This document shows, piece by piece, positions 1 through 7,826 of a stretch of 27,941 bases of DNA. The translations under genes and the position numbers were made by a program. This stretch comes from CAVVXX01 sp052389895 (GTDB lineage Bacteria; Pseudomonadota; Alphaproteobacteria; Micropepsales; Micropepsaceae), in NCBI GenBank assembly GCA_052389895.1, contig JBQTHM010000057.1:1-27941 (forward strand), written 5' to 3'. The number at the start of each line of letters is the position of its first letter. The stretch's first letter is position 1. Below the pieces are notes generated by a model, which saw only the letters and a program-made list of their open reading frames with translations, ran no database searches and had not been told where the DNA came from.

Positions 1-38
1 GCATGGGTCACGGACCGTTTCTTGAGTGCATCGGTCAT
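1..38 (-). CDS. Probable ribbon-helix-helix protein, N-terminal fragment only
   Basis: An ATG at 38..36 opens a minus-strand reading frame that runs off the left edge after 12 complete codons (MTDALKKRSVTH, then an Ala-compatible partial codon). The KKRSVT start followed by a basic stretch resembles the opening of small ribbon-helix-helix proteins that often sit next to fumC and sspB in alphaproteobacteria. A weak purine-rich stretch (GAGCGGG) lies upstream. It would be the next gene downstream of fumC on the same strand. The call rests on very few residues plus gene order, so it is tentative. Confidence 0.45.
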   Translation of the reverse strand, partial: MTDALKKRSVTH

Positions 39-110
39 CGCGCGAACCCGCTCATTATCACCCCCCTGTGTTCCGGGGTATGTGCCCCCGATGGGGGCGA
101 GGGGGGCAAC

Positions 111-192
111 ACCGTTCCCCCCTCCGCTTTGCTCGCAAGTGCTCGCTCAGCACCTCCCCCGTAACAACGGGGGAGGAAACAAGGGGAACGGT
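111..192. repeat. 82-bp palindromic intergenic element between fumC and the left-edge gene
   Basis: The ends are perfect 10-bp inverted repeats (ACCGTTCCCC at 111-120, GGGGAACGGT at 183-192). Inside sits a perfect 10-bp stem with a 4-base loop (CCTCCCCCGT at 153-162, ACGGGGGAGG at 167-176). This is the layout of a REP/MITE-like element. Lying just after the fumC stop, the inner hairpin may also stop transcription or stabilise the mRNA end, but no T-run follows. A similar CCTCCCCC/GGGGGAGG hairpin recurs at 26984-27002. Confidence 0.6.
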
Positions 193-208
193 ACTTTCGC
201 GAATAGCG

Positions 209-1603
209 CTATCCCTTCGGATGAATCATATCTTCCGGCCGCACGAACTTGTCGAACTCGGCGGCGGTGACGAGTCCGGACTTGATCGCCTCTTCGCGCA
301 AGGTGGTGCCGTTTTTGTGCGCGTTTTTGGCAATTTTTGCGGCGGCGTCGTAGCCGATCTTGGGCGTAAGCGCCGTCACCAGCATCAGCGAATGTTCCAT
401 CAGATGGCGGATGCGCGCCATGTTGGGCTCGATGCCCACCACGCATTTGTCGGTGAAGCTCACGCACGCATCGGCGATCAGGCGGATGGACTCCAGCAGA
501 TTGAAAATCAGCACCGGCTTGAACACGTTGAGCTCGAAATCGCCGCGCGCGCCGGCAATGGAAACCGCCACGTTGTTGCCCATCACCTGGCAGCACACCA
601 TGGCGAGCGCCTCGCACTGCGTCGGGTTCACCTTGCCCGGCATGATGGAGGAGCCGGGCTCGTTTTCGGGCAGCATCAGCTCGCCCAGGCCGGAGCGCGG
701 CCCCGAGCCCATCAGGCGGATGTCGTTGGCGATCTTGAACAGCGACACCGCCAGCACGTTCAGCACACCCGACATTTCTACGATGGCGTCGTGCGCGGCC
801 ATGACCTCGAATTTGTTGGGCGCACTTACGAAAGGAAAGCCGGTGATCTTTGCCGCCTCGGTGGCGAACATCTCGGCGAATTTGGGATGCGTATTGAGGC
901 CCGTGCCCACCGCCGTGCCGCCCTGCGCCAGCTGATAGAGGCGGGGCAGCGCAACGCCCACGCGTGCGATGCCGTTGGCGATCTGCATCGCGTAGCCGGA
1001 AAATTCCTGTCCGAGCGTGACTGGGGTTGCGTCTTGTAAGTGCGTGCGGCCGTTCTTGATGATGTCTTTCCAAGCCTTCGCCTTGGCATCGAGCGCCGCA
1101 TGCAGGTGGTGCAGGGCGGGAATGAGCCGCGAACGGATCTCCGTCACCGCCGCAATGTGCATCGCGGTGGGGAATGAATCGTTCGACGATTGCCCAAGGT
1201 TCACGTGATCGTTGGGATGCACCGGCTTCTTGGCGCCCAGCTGCGCGCCCAGCATCAGGTTCGCGCGGTTGGCGATCACCTCGTTGGCATTCATGTTGGT
1301 CTGCGTGCCCGAGCCGGTTTGCCACACGACGAGCGGGAAGTGCTCGTCGAGCTTCCCATCAATGACTTCCTGCGCCGCCGCTAGGATGGCCTTACCGAGT
1401 TTCGCATCCAGCAGGCCGAGCGCCATGTTCACTTCGGCCGATGCGCGCTTGATCACGCCGAAGGCATGCACGACGGCGAGCGGAATGCGGTGGCCGCCGA
1501 TCTTGAAATTTTCGAGTGAGCGCTCCGTCACAGCGCCCCAATATTTGTCGGCGGGCACTTCGATGGGCCCGAAGGAATCCGTTTCGGTGCGGGTCTTGCT
1601 CAT
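209..1603 (-). CDS. fumC: Fumarate hydratase class II
   Basis: Class II fumarase interconverts fumarate and L-malate in the TCA cycle and is a cytosolic, iron-independent homotetramer. The 464-aa product has the usual family length. The superfamily signature GSSIMPGKVNP is at residues 317-327 and carries the catalytic loop serine. The catalytic histidine is H188 in NGRTHLQDATP. The second-site motif HPNDHVN (129-135) and GQSSNDSFPTAMH are also present. The start at 1603 gives the expected MSKTRTETDSFGPIEVP opening. The gene lies downstream of sspB on the same strand with a 42-bp gap and is followed by a palindromic element. Nothing looks damaged. Confidence 0.97.
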   Translation of the reverse strand: MSKTRTETDSFGPIEVPADKYWGAVTERSLENFKIGGHRIPLAVVHAFGVIKRASAEVNMALGLLDAKLGKAILAAAQEVIDGKLDEHFPLVVWQTGSGTQTNMNANEVIANRANLMLGAQLGAKKPVHPNDHVNLGQSSNDSFPTAMHIAAVTEIRSRLIPALHHLHAALDAKAKAWKDIIKNGRTHLQDATPVTLGQEFSGYAMQIANGIARVGVALPRLYQLAQGGTAVGTGLNTHPKFAEMFATEAAKITGFPFVSAPNKFEVMAAHDAIVEMSGVLNVLAVSLFKIANDIRLMGSGPRSGLGELMLPENEPGSSIMPGKVNPTQCEALAMVCCQVMGNNVAVSIAGARGDFELNVFKPVLIFNLLESIRLIADACVSFTDKCVVGIEPNMARIRHLMEHSLMLVTALTPKIGYDAAAKIAKNAHKNGTTLREEAIKSGLVTAAEFDKFVRPEDMIHPKG

Positions 1604-1645
1604 GGAAACCGTTTGCGACTCGCGCGGGCAGTGTAGCGCGGGACT

Positions 1646-2119
1646 CTATTTCTTGCGGAACTTGTCGAGGCTCACAACCTGGCTTTCGGTGCGCTCGGCC
1701 GTTTCGGGTGCTGCCGCCGGCGCCGCTTCGCCGGGCTTGGCTGCCGCCGCTTGTTGCTGCCCCGGGCGCTGGCCGAATTGCAGGCCGAACTTGGTGGCCG
1801 GGTCGGTAAACACGGTGACGGCGGCATAGGGCACGCGAAGCGTGGCTGGCACTTTCTGGAAGGTGAGCGTCACCTCGAAGGCCTCGTCGCCTGCCTTCAA
1901 TCCCCAGAACTTGTTCTGCACCACGATGGTGATTTCCCCGGGGTGCTGCTCGCGCAGGAAATCGGGCATCTCCACGCCCGCTGCGCACGTCTTGAAGGTG
2001 ATGAAAAAGTGGTGGCCGCCGATTAGCCCTTGCTTCTCCACCTTGCGCAGCGCTTCGCGTACCACGCCGCGCAGCGCGCCCTCCACGAGCGCGTCGTAAC
2101 CGATGAAATCCCGTGCCAT
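1646..2119 (-). CDS. sspB: SspB-like ClpXP adaptor protein
   Basis: SspB tethers ssrA-tagged and some other substrates to ClpX for degradation by ClpXP. The product (157 aa) has the alphaproteobacterial SspB core (IGYDALVEGALRGVVREAL, then HHFFITFKT, then a beta-rich region with FWGL and FEVTLTFQKVP). A flexible Ala/Pro/Gln linker follows, ending in a conserved-looking tail (SQVVSLDKFRKK) that would act as the ClpX-binding peptide. The ATG at 2119 (MARDFIGYD) is chosen because it matches the family N-terminus; the longer frame would need a TTG 36 bases upstream. Finding an ssrA tmRNA gene in the same window (about 15.2 kb) fits the partnership. Confidence 0.9.
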   Translation of the reverse strand: MARDFIGYDALVEGALRGVVREALRKVEKQGLIGGHHFFITFKTCAAGVEMPDFLREQHPGEITIVVQNKFWGLKAGDEAFEVTLTFQKVPATLRVPYAAVTVFTDPATKFGLQFGQRPGQQQAAAAKPGEAAPAAAPETAERTESQVVSLDKFRKK

Positions 2120-2171
2120 GGGAAATGACAGTAATGAGGGCGCAGCCCGAGTCAACGCGAATTGAATTGCG

Positions 2172-3170
2172 CTAACCTTCCTTATTATTCTTCAGCCACG
2201 GCATCATGGCGCGCAGGCGTGCGCCCACCTGTTCCAGCGGCTGCGCGGCGGCTTTCGCGCGCATTTCCTTGAGCCGCGGCTGGCCCGCGCGGTTTTCCGC
2301 GATCCATTCGCGGGCGAATTTGCCCGACCGGATGTCGGCCAGCACGCGCTTCATTTCCGCCTTGACCGCCTCGTTGATAATGCGCGGGCCGGTGACGTAT
2401 TCGCCCCATTCGGCTGTGTTGGAAATTTTCTCGTTCATACCTGCAATGCCGCCTTCGTAGATGAGCTCGGCCAGCAGCTTCACCTGATGCAGACACTCGA
2501 AATAGGCCATCTCGGGCTCGTAACCCGCTTCCACCAGCGTTTCGTAGGCTGCGCGGATCAGGTTCGCCTGTCCCCCGCAGAGCACCACGCCTTCGCCGAA
2601 CAGGTCGGTTTCCGTTTCCTCGCGGAAAGTGGATTCCATGATGCCCGAACGCCCGCAGCCCAGCGCCGCGGCGTAAGAGAGGCCCAGCGCTTTCGCGCCA
2701 CCGCTGGCGTCCTGCTGCACGGCAAGCAGGCAAAGCAGGCCGTAACCACGCCCGAATTCGGAGCGGAGCTGATACGCCGGCCCTTCGGGCGCCACAAGAA
2801 TGACGTCGAGATCGGCGCGCGGCTCGATCGTCTTGTAATGCACCGCGAAGCCATGCGCGAAGACAAGCGCGCCGTTCTTTTTCAGATGCGGCGCAATTTC
2901 CGCCGCGTACACATCGCCCATCAGTTCGTCGGGCAGACCCATGAAAACGACGTCCGCCCATCGCGCGGCCTCGGTGATCGTCATCGTCCTGAAATTGTCG
3001 GCCTTGGCGCGCTCCAGGCTCGCACCCGGGCGGCCGCCCACTACCACTTCGATGCCGGAATCACGCAAATTCAGCGCCTGCGCCCGGCCCTGGCTGCCAT
3101 AGCCCGCGATCGCGACCTTTTTCTTTTTGATCAGATCGCGGTCGGCGTCGCGGTCGTAATAGACGCGCAT
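2172..3170 (-). CDS. ilvC: Ketol-acid reductoisomerase homologue with altered active site
   Basis: Class I KARI-type protein (332 aa; family about 330-340). In the family the enzyme converts acetolactate or acetohydroxybutyrate with NADPH and Mg2+ in branched-chain amino acid synthesis. Visible motifs: Rossmann GYGSQG (23-28), AHGF with H106, ETETDLFGE carrying metal ligands D189 and E193, E225 in FECLH, and S250 in ISNTAEWG. Two residues normally invariant are changed. The Lys of the APKGPGH motif is E129 (codon 2784-2786, GAA), and the second C-terminal metal-ligand Glu of FECLHE is Q229 (codon 2484-2486, CAG). The flanking motif is also remodelled (APEGPAYQLRSEFGRGYG). It starts 2 bp after the miaA stop, so it is probably co-transcribed. 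In many alphaproteobacteria acetolactate synthase genes lie between miaA and ilvC; they are absent here. Family membership is certain; normal catalysis is doubtful. Confidence 0.88.
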   Translation of the reverse strand: MRVYYDRDADRDLIKKKKVAIAGYGSQGRAQALNLRDSGIEVVVGGRPGASLERAKADNFRTMTITEAARWADVVFMGLPDELMGDVYAAEIAPHLKKNGALVFAHGFAVHYKTIEPRADLDVILVAPEGPAYQLRSEFGRGYGLLCLLAVQQDASGGAKALGLSYAAALGCGRSGIMESTFREETETDLFGEGVVLCGGQANLIRAAYETLVEAGYEPEMAYFECLHQVKLLAELIYEGGIAGMNEKISNTAEWGEYVTGPRIINEAVKAEMKRVLADIRSGKFAREWIAENRAGQPRLKEMRAKAAAQPLEQVGARLRAMMPWLKNNKEG

Positions 3171-3172
3171 GC

Positions 3173-4105
3173 TCAGCGTTCCGTTAGCGTAATGTCCACA
3201 AGCATAGCACGCAGGTTCGCCTCCCTGATCCAGCGCCAGTCGGCCATGCGGCCACGGAACCAGGTCAGCTGGCGCTTGGCGTAATTGCGCGTTTCGCGCT
3301 GCGCCCGAGCAACGGCCTCTTCCAGGCTCGTCTTGCCCGCAAGATGCGCCAGAAGCGGGCGCAGACCCAACGCGCGCGCGGCAGGAAGCCCGGGATCAAT
3401 GCCCACCAGCGCGCGGGCCTCTTCCAGCGCGCCGGCCTTCATCATCGCTTCGAAGCGGCGGTCGATGCGTTCGTAGAGAACTTCGCGCGGAGGCGCGAGC
3501 ACGAAGCGCGCAAGGCGCATGCCCGCCAGCACGGAATGGCCGGCATACTTGCGCCATTGGCTCAACGGGCGGCCCGTTGCTTCCAACACATCCATCGCGC
3601 GCTGGACGCGGTGCGTGTCGGTCGGGCGCAGTTGCGCCGCCGTTTCGGGATCGCGCCCGGCAAGCTCGGCGTAGAACGCCTCGGCGCCCATTTGCGCGAA
3701 ACGCCTGCGTGTTTGCGCGCGCAATTCGTTGGGTACCTGCGGTATGGGCGACAAGCCTTCCAACAGCGCGCCGAAATAGAGCCCAGTGCCTCCGGCAAAT
3801 ATCGGGAGCCGGCCCGCTTCGCGCGCCCGCGCCAGCGCAGCGGCCGCATCGTCCTGGTAGCGTCCCGCGGAATAGCGCTCATGCGCCGAGACATGGCCGT
3901 ACAAGAAATGCGGCGTGCGCGATTCGTCGTCCGCCGTAGGCCGCGCGGAAAGCAGGCGCAGCTCGCTATAGACTTGCATCGAATCGCAATTGATGATGGC
4001 CCCGCGCAGGCGTTCGGCCAGCGCCAGCGCCAGCGCCAGCGCCGACTTGCCGCTCGCCGTCGGCCCTGCAATAAGCACCGCGTCCACGGACATGGCCGTA
4101 GGCAT
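3173..4105 (-). CDS. miaA: tRNA dimethylallyltransferase
   Basis: MiaA transfers a dimethylallyl group to N6 of A37 in tRNAs reading UNN codons. The 310-aa protein has the usual bacterial length. It shows the P-loop GPTASGKS (14-21), the DSMQVY motif that contacts A37, the FAGGTGLYF motif, and a C-terminal RNA-binding part with RNYAKRQLTWFRG. The start at 4105 (MPTAMSVDAV) is the longest; an in-frame ATG at 4093 (MSVDAVLIAGPT) is an equally good alternative. It diverges from serB (24 bp between start codons), so the two promoters must overlap. ilvC follows 2 bp after its stop. Confidence 0.95.
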   Translation of the reverse strand: MPTAMSVDAVLIAGPTASGKSALALALALAERLRGAIINCDSMQVYSELRLLSARPTADDESRTPHFLYGHVSAHERYSAGRYQDDAAAALARAREAGRLPIFAGGTGLYFGALLEGLSPIPQVPNELRAQTRRRFAQMGAEAFYAELAGRDPETAAQLRPTDTHRVQRAMDVLEATGRPLSQWRKYAGHSVLAGMRLARFVLAPPREVLYERIDRRFEAMMKAGALEEARALVGIDPGLPAARALGLRPLLAHLAGKTSLEEAVARAQRETRNYAKRQLTWFRGRMADWRWIREANLRAMLVDITLTER

Positions 4106-4129
4106 AGCTCATTCCGCAAGAGTCGCACC

Positions 4130-5017
4130 ATGCCCGCCGATTTGCCCCAAGTGCTGAGCGTGATCGGAGCGGGCGCGCACCCCGCTTCGTTTCTGCCGCT
4201 GCTGCCGCGCCACGGCGAGGCGGCATGGCTGAAGCAGAGCTTCGCATTCGACATACCATTCGAGGGCGATGCCGATTCCGTCCTGGGCGCTGCGCGCCAT
4301 GCGGTACGCGGCAAGCCGGTTGACGTGAATGTCGTGCCGGTCGCCAACCGGCGGAAAAATCTGCTGGTGGCCGACATGGATTCAACCATCGTCGGTTGCG
4401 AGTGCTTGGACGAGATCGCGCGTTACGCAGGCCATGGCGCGGAAGTGGCGGTGCTCACCGAACGCGCGATGCGAGGCGAACTCGATTTTGCAGAAGCGCT
4501 GCGCGCCCGCGTGGCGATGCTGAAGGGGTTGCCCGTGGAAGTGCTTGCGGAAGTCTACAACGAAAAGGTGCGCCTCAATGACGGCGCGGCCAAGCTGGTC
4601 GCCACCATGCGTGCGCACGGGGCCAGGACGGTTTTGGTCTCGGGCGGCTTCACATACTTCACCGGGCGCGTCGCCGCCGAAACGGGCTTCGATACGCATC
4701 AGGCCAATTTGCTGCTTGACGATGGAGGCACGCTCTCGGGCCGCGTCGCCGAGCCCATTCTGGGTCGCGAAGCGAAACTGCACGCGCTCGAACGCGCCGT
4801 TTTCGAATATGGCCTATCCTTCGATGATGTTCTGGCGGTCGGCGACGGCGCCAACGACGCTGACATGGTCCGCCGCGCCGGCCTCGGCGTCGCCTGGCAT
4901 GCGAAACCAGTCTTGGTGAATGCGGCCGACGCGGTCATCGCGCACGCCGATCTGACGGCGCTGCTTTATCTTCAGGGCTACAAGGACTCGGATATAAGAA
5001 CTCCACCCTCCCCTTGA
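4130..5017 (+). CDS. serB: Phosphoserine phosphatase
   Basis: HAD-family phosphatase that removes phosphate from O-phospho-L-serine, the last step of serine synthesis. The 295-aa product carries motif I DMDSTIVGCE with nucleophile D82 and acid D84, motif II SGGFTYFTGR (LVSGGF), a Lys region (GREAKLHAL) and motif III VGDGANDADM. The N-terminal 75 or so residues are the extra domain seen in Proteobacterial SerB. The ATG at 4130 is preferred over the much longer open frame to its left, because that frame runs antisense to miaA. After the stop there is a weak hairpin (CCCTC 5006-5010, GAGGG 5020-5024) followed by an AT-rich stretch; it could serve both serB and the converging degP. Confidence 0.95.
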   Translation: MPADLPQVLSVIGAGAHPASFLPLLPRHGEAAWLKQSFAFDIPFEGDADSVLGAARHAVRGKPVDVNVVPVANRRKNLLVADMDSTIVGCECLDEIARYAGHGAEVAVLTERAMRGELDFAEALRARVAMLKGLPVEVLAEVYNEKVRLNDGAAKLVATMRAHGARTVLVSGGFTYFTGRVAAETGFDTHQANLLLDDGGTLSGRVAEPILGREAKLHALERAVFEYGLSFDDVLAVGDGANDADMVRRAGLGVAWHAKPVLVNAADAVIAHADLTALLYLQGYKDSDIRTPPSP

Positions 5018-5058
5018 GAGAGGGCAGTAATTTTATGGAAACGGCCTGGGGCGGCTTC

Positions 5059-6567
5059 CTACGACTTCCCGACCGGCACTGCGACGAAGCTGAGCTCGCC
5101 GTCGCGGCTGACCAGCAGCAAAACCATCCCGCGCGCCGCCTTGAGCGCCGTGCTCACGCGGGAGCGGAACTCGTCGGGGGTCTTCACCGCTTCCTGGGCC
5201 ACCTCCAGGATTACGTCGCCCACCGCGATGTGTTTTTCGGCGGCCGGGCCGTCTTCGTCCACTTCGGTCACCACCACGCCGCGCACATTGTTGCCGATGT
5301 GAAAGCGCGCGCGCAGCTTGGCGCTTAACACCTCCACGTCCACGCCCAGCGGCGACGTCATGCGCGGCGCGGGCGCGATCGCGCTCGAGGGCGACGCGCG
5401 CATTACCGGCTCGTCCTCCTCGCTCGGGCGCGCCTTGTCCGCTACGTCCTGCAATTTCCCGATGGTCACCTGAACGGACTTGCGCGCGCCTTTGCGCCAG
5501 ATTTCTACGCTGACCGTCTTTCCCGCCGGCGCGTCGGCCACCATGCGCGGCAGCACGCGGCTGTCCGCCACCGGCCTGTTGTCGAAGCCTATGACAAGAT
5601 CGCCCGTCATGATGCCGCCCTTGGCCGCCGGGCCTTTCGGCGTGACGCCGGCGATCAGCGCGCCGCGCGCGGATTTCATCCCCAGGCTCTGGGCGATGTC
5701 GCTGGTGACTTCCTGGATGCGCACGCCGAGCCAGCCGCGGCGCATCTGTCCGTACTGACGCAGCTGCGCGATCACGCCCCTCGCCATGGACGAGGGAATG
5801 GCAAAGGCAATGCCCACCGAACCGCCCGTGGGCGAAAAGATGGCCGAATTCACTCCAATCACTTCGCCCCGCATGTTGAACAGCGGCCCGCCCGAATTGC
5901 CGCGGTTGATGGGAGCATCGGTCTGGATGAAATCGTCATATGGTCCCGAGTTGATATCGCGGTTGCGCGCCGAAATGATGCCGACGGTAACCGAGCCGCC
6001 TAACCCGAACGGATTGCCGATGGCCATCACCCATTCGCCGACGCGCGCGCGATCGGAATCGCCCAGCCGCACGGCCGGTAAGGGCTTCTTGGGCGCTACT
6101 TTCAGCAGCGCAATATCCGTTTTTCCGTCGCGCCCGACGACTTTCGCGGGAAGCGTGCTGCCATCGTTGAACGTGACCGTGATCTGATCTGCGTCTTCGA
6201 TGACGTGGTTGTTCGTCACGATAATTCCGGAGGGGTCGACGACAAAGCCGGAACCGAGCGAGGTCACACGCTTGGGCGGTTTCTTGCCTTGATCCGTGAA
6301 CTCCTTGAAAAACTCGTCCAGCTCCGGATTTGCAGGCATCCTTGGCGCCGGCGCGTCCGCGCGCGGACGGCGAAGTTTCTGCGAAGTGGAGATGTTGACC
6401 ACTGTGGGCGAGAGAGTTGTCGCCAGGTCCGCAAAGGATTCGGGCGCGTCGCGCGACGCGATCGCTGCGGGCACCGCCGATCCCGCAAGGAACGGAATCG
6501 CGACGGCGATCATTATGGCGGCAAGGCTGGACAGACGCGAACGTGAGCCGTGATCCGGCATCGGCAT
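5059..6567 (-). CDS. degP: Periplasmic serine protease/chaperone of the DegP/HtrA family
   Basis: HtrA-type protease that degrades or refolds misfolded envelope proteins. The 502-aa protein opens with a signal peptide (basic N-terminus, hydrophobic SSLAAIMIAVAIPFLAG, cleavage near the Ala-rich stretch). The trypsin-like domain has the full triad: H121 in TNNHVIED, D151 in TDIALLKV and S225 in GNSGGPLF. Two PDZ domains follow (WLGVRIQ onward, and a second ending in VLLLVSRDGELSFVAV). The start at 6567 is chosen because GAGGG sits 5 bases upstream and a signal peptide follows directly; the longer frame to 6711 adds non-conserved residues. It is last in the hflK-hflC-DUF2065-degP series. The 206-bp gap before it is AT-richer and may hold its own stress promoter, although I see no clear consensus. 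Confidence 0.94.
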   Translation of the reverse strand: MPMPDHGSRSRLSSLAAIMIAVAIPFLAGSAVPAAIASRDAPESFADLATTLSPTVVNISTSQKLRRPRADAPAPRMPANPELDEFFKEFTDQGKKPPKRVTSLGSGFVVDPSGIIVTNNHVIEDADQITVTFNDGSTLPAKVVGRDGKTDIALLKVAPKKPLPAVRLGDSDRARVGEWVMAIGNPFGLGGSVTVGIISARNRDINSGPYDDFIQTDAPINRGNSGGPLFNMRGEVIGVNSAIFSPTGGSVGIAFAIPSSMARGVIAQLRQYGQMRRGWLGVRIQEVTSDIAQSLGMKSARGALIAGVTPKGPAAKGGIMTGDLVIGFDNRPVADSRVLPRMVADAPAGKTVSVEIWRKGARKSVQVTIGKLQDVADKARPSEEDEPVMRASPSSAIAPAPRMTSPLGVDVEVLSAKLRARFHIGNNVRGVVVTEVDEDGPAAEKHIAVGDVILEVAQEAVKTPDEFRSRVSTALKAARGMVLLLVSRDGELSFVAVPVGKS

Positions 6568-6773
6568 GGACCCTCTTTGGCGCGCGCGGGAATCCCCTCG
6601 CGAGCGGCTGGACTGCGTGAGAAAATTAAATCCGGTCGCGCTTAACGGGCCGTCACCACACCCGAAACTGGATGCGCGGAAAACCGGCCCGCGCGCACCG
6701 AACGCTCCCACTTCGTGCCGTTATATAAGGGCTCCCGCGCGCACATTCATCTAAATTCTTAGTGTTTTCGCCA

Positions 6774-6959
6774 TTAACTGCGCATGAGCCAGACGGCGGC
6801 AACGCCGATGGCGCAGGCGACCAGCCCGGCCATGCGCAGCGCGCCGTCCGGCGTCTCCAGCGCGCGAATCATTATGCGCTTGAGCGCGCCGGGAAAGAGC
6901 GCGTAGAGCACCCCTTCGATCACCAAAACCAGCGCCAGAGCCTGGAGAAGTTCCGCCAT
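6774..6959 (-). CDS. DUF2065 family small membrane protein
   Basis: A 61-aa protein with two hydrophobic segments (LLQALALVLVIEGVLYALF and MAGLVACAIGVAAVWLM) separated by a short polar loop containing the family-like FPGALKRI. It matches the DUF2065 (YjeT-like) family, which sits between hflC and degP or nearby in many Proteobacteria. The ATG directly abuts the hflC stop codon (TAG-ATG), so translation is probably coupled. Its function is unknown; the context suggests a role in inner-membrane quality control with HflKC/FtsH. Confidence 0.9.
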   Translation of the reverse strand: MAELLQALALVLVIEGVLYALFPGALKRIMIRALETPDGALRMAGLVACAIGVAAVWLMRS

Positions 6960-7826
6960 CTAGCGGTTGGGGCCGCGGCCGAGGTAGCGCAGGAACTCGC
7001 TGTCGGGGGAGAGAACCATGGTCGTGTCCTCATTGCCGAGGCCCGCCTCGTAAGCCTTCATGGAACGGTAGAAGGCGAAGAAGTCCGGATCGCGGCCATA
7101 GGCTTCCGCCAGAACGCGGTTCTTTTCCCCATCGCCTTCGCCACGCAGAATCTCGGACTTGCGCGTGGCCTCGGCGCGGATGACGGTGGCATCGCGGTCG
7201 GCCTTGCTTTCGATTTCCTGCTTGATCTGCTGGCCCTCGGCGCGGAACTCGTTGGCTTCGCGTACGCGCTCCTGCTTCATGCGCTCGTAGATTGCCATGC
7301 TGTTCTGCGGGGGCAGGTCGGTGCGCCGGATGCGCACGTCCACGATCACCACGCCCAGGTTCTTGGCGTCCGCATTCACGATGTCGCGGATATCGTGCAT
7401 CAACTGCGCCCGGTTGGCGGAAAGGACTGCTGCAAAGGTCTGTCCGCCGAGCACGCGACGGATATTGGAGCCCAGGATCGCCCCCAGCTGCGCCTGCGCC
7501 CGTTCCATGGTCTGCAAGGTCTGATTGAATCGCAGCGGATCGGTGATGCGCCAGCGCGCGAACGCGTCCACCACAAGCCGTTTTTTGTCTTGCGCGATGA
7601 CTTCTTCCGGCGGCGCCTCCAGATTGAGTACACGGCGATCATAAATTTTGACGTCCTGCCAAGGCAGTTTGGCATGCAGACCGGGATCGCTAATGACGGC
7701 GATGGGGCGGCCGAACTGCACAACCAGCGCCTGCTCGGTTTGGTGCACGGTGTACAGAATCGTATAGGCGAGCGCGAGGAACGCGACTGCGAGAATGACA
7801 AAGACGGCGCGCGGAATCCGGGTCAT
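6960..7826 (-). CDS. hflC: HflC, SPFH-domain modulator of FtsH protease
   Basis: HflC and HflK form a membrane-anchored cage around the AAA protease FtsH and tune its activity. The 288-aa protein has one N-terminal transmembrane segment (residues about 5-25, AVFVILAVAFLALAYTILY). The SPFH/prohibitin domain follows (QALVVQFGRPI, PGLHAKLPW), then an Ala/Glu/Arg-rich coiled coil (ERVREANEFRAEGQQIKQE through AEATRKSEILRGEGDGEKN). The tail, ending FLRYLGRGPNR, is typical of HflC. The start codon overlaps the hflK stop (ATGA), so the two are translationally coupled and probably made in matched amounts. Confidence 0.95.
   Translation of the reverse strand: MTRIPRAVFVILAVAFLALAYTILYTVHQTEQALVVQFGRPIAVISDPGLHAKLPWQDVKIYDRRVLNLEAPPEEVIAQDKKRLVVDAFARWRITDPLRFNQTLQTMERAQAQLGAILGSNIRRVLGGQTFAAVLSANRAQLMHDIRDIVNADAKNLGVVIVDVRIRRTDLPPQNSMAIYERMKQERVREANEFRAEGQQIKQEIESKADRDATVIRAEATRKSEILRGEGDGEKNRVLAEAYGRDPDFFAFYRSMKAYEAGLGNEDTTMVLSPDSEFLRYLGRGPNR

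Noticed and set aside
147..1325. Long open frames antisense or offset to fumC (also 26-1039 plus)
   Set aside because: Arg/His/Ala-rich shadow frames of a certain gene; GC-rich codon usage keeps other frames open.
3344..4129. Long N-terminal extension of serB in the open plus-strand frame
   Set aside because: It is antisense to miaA and the SerB family starts near MPADLPQVLS; the extension is chance open frame.
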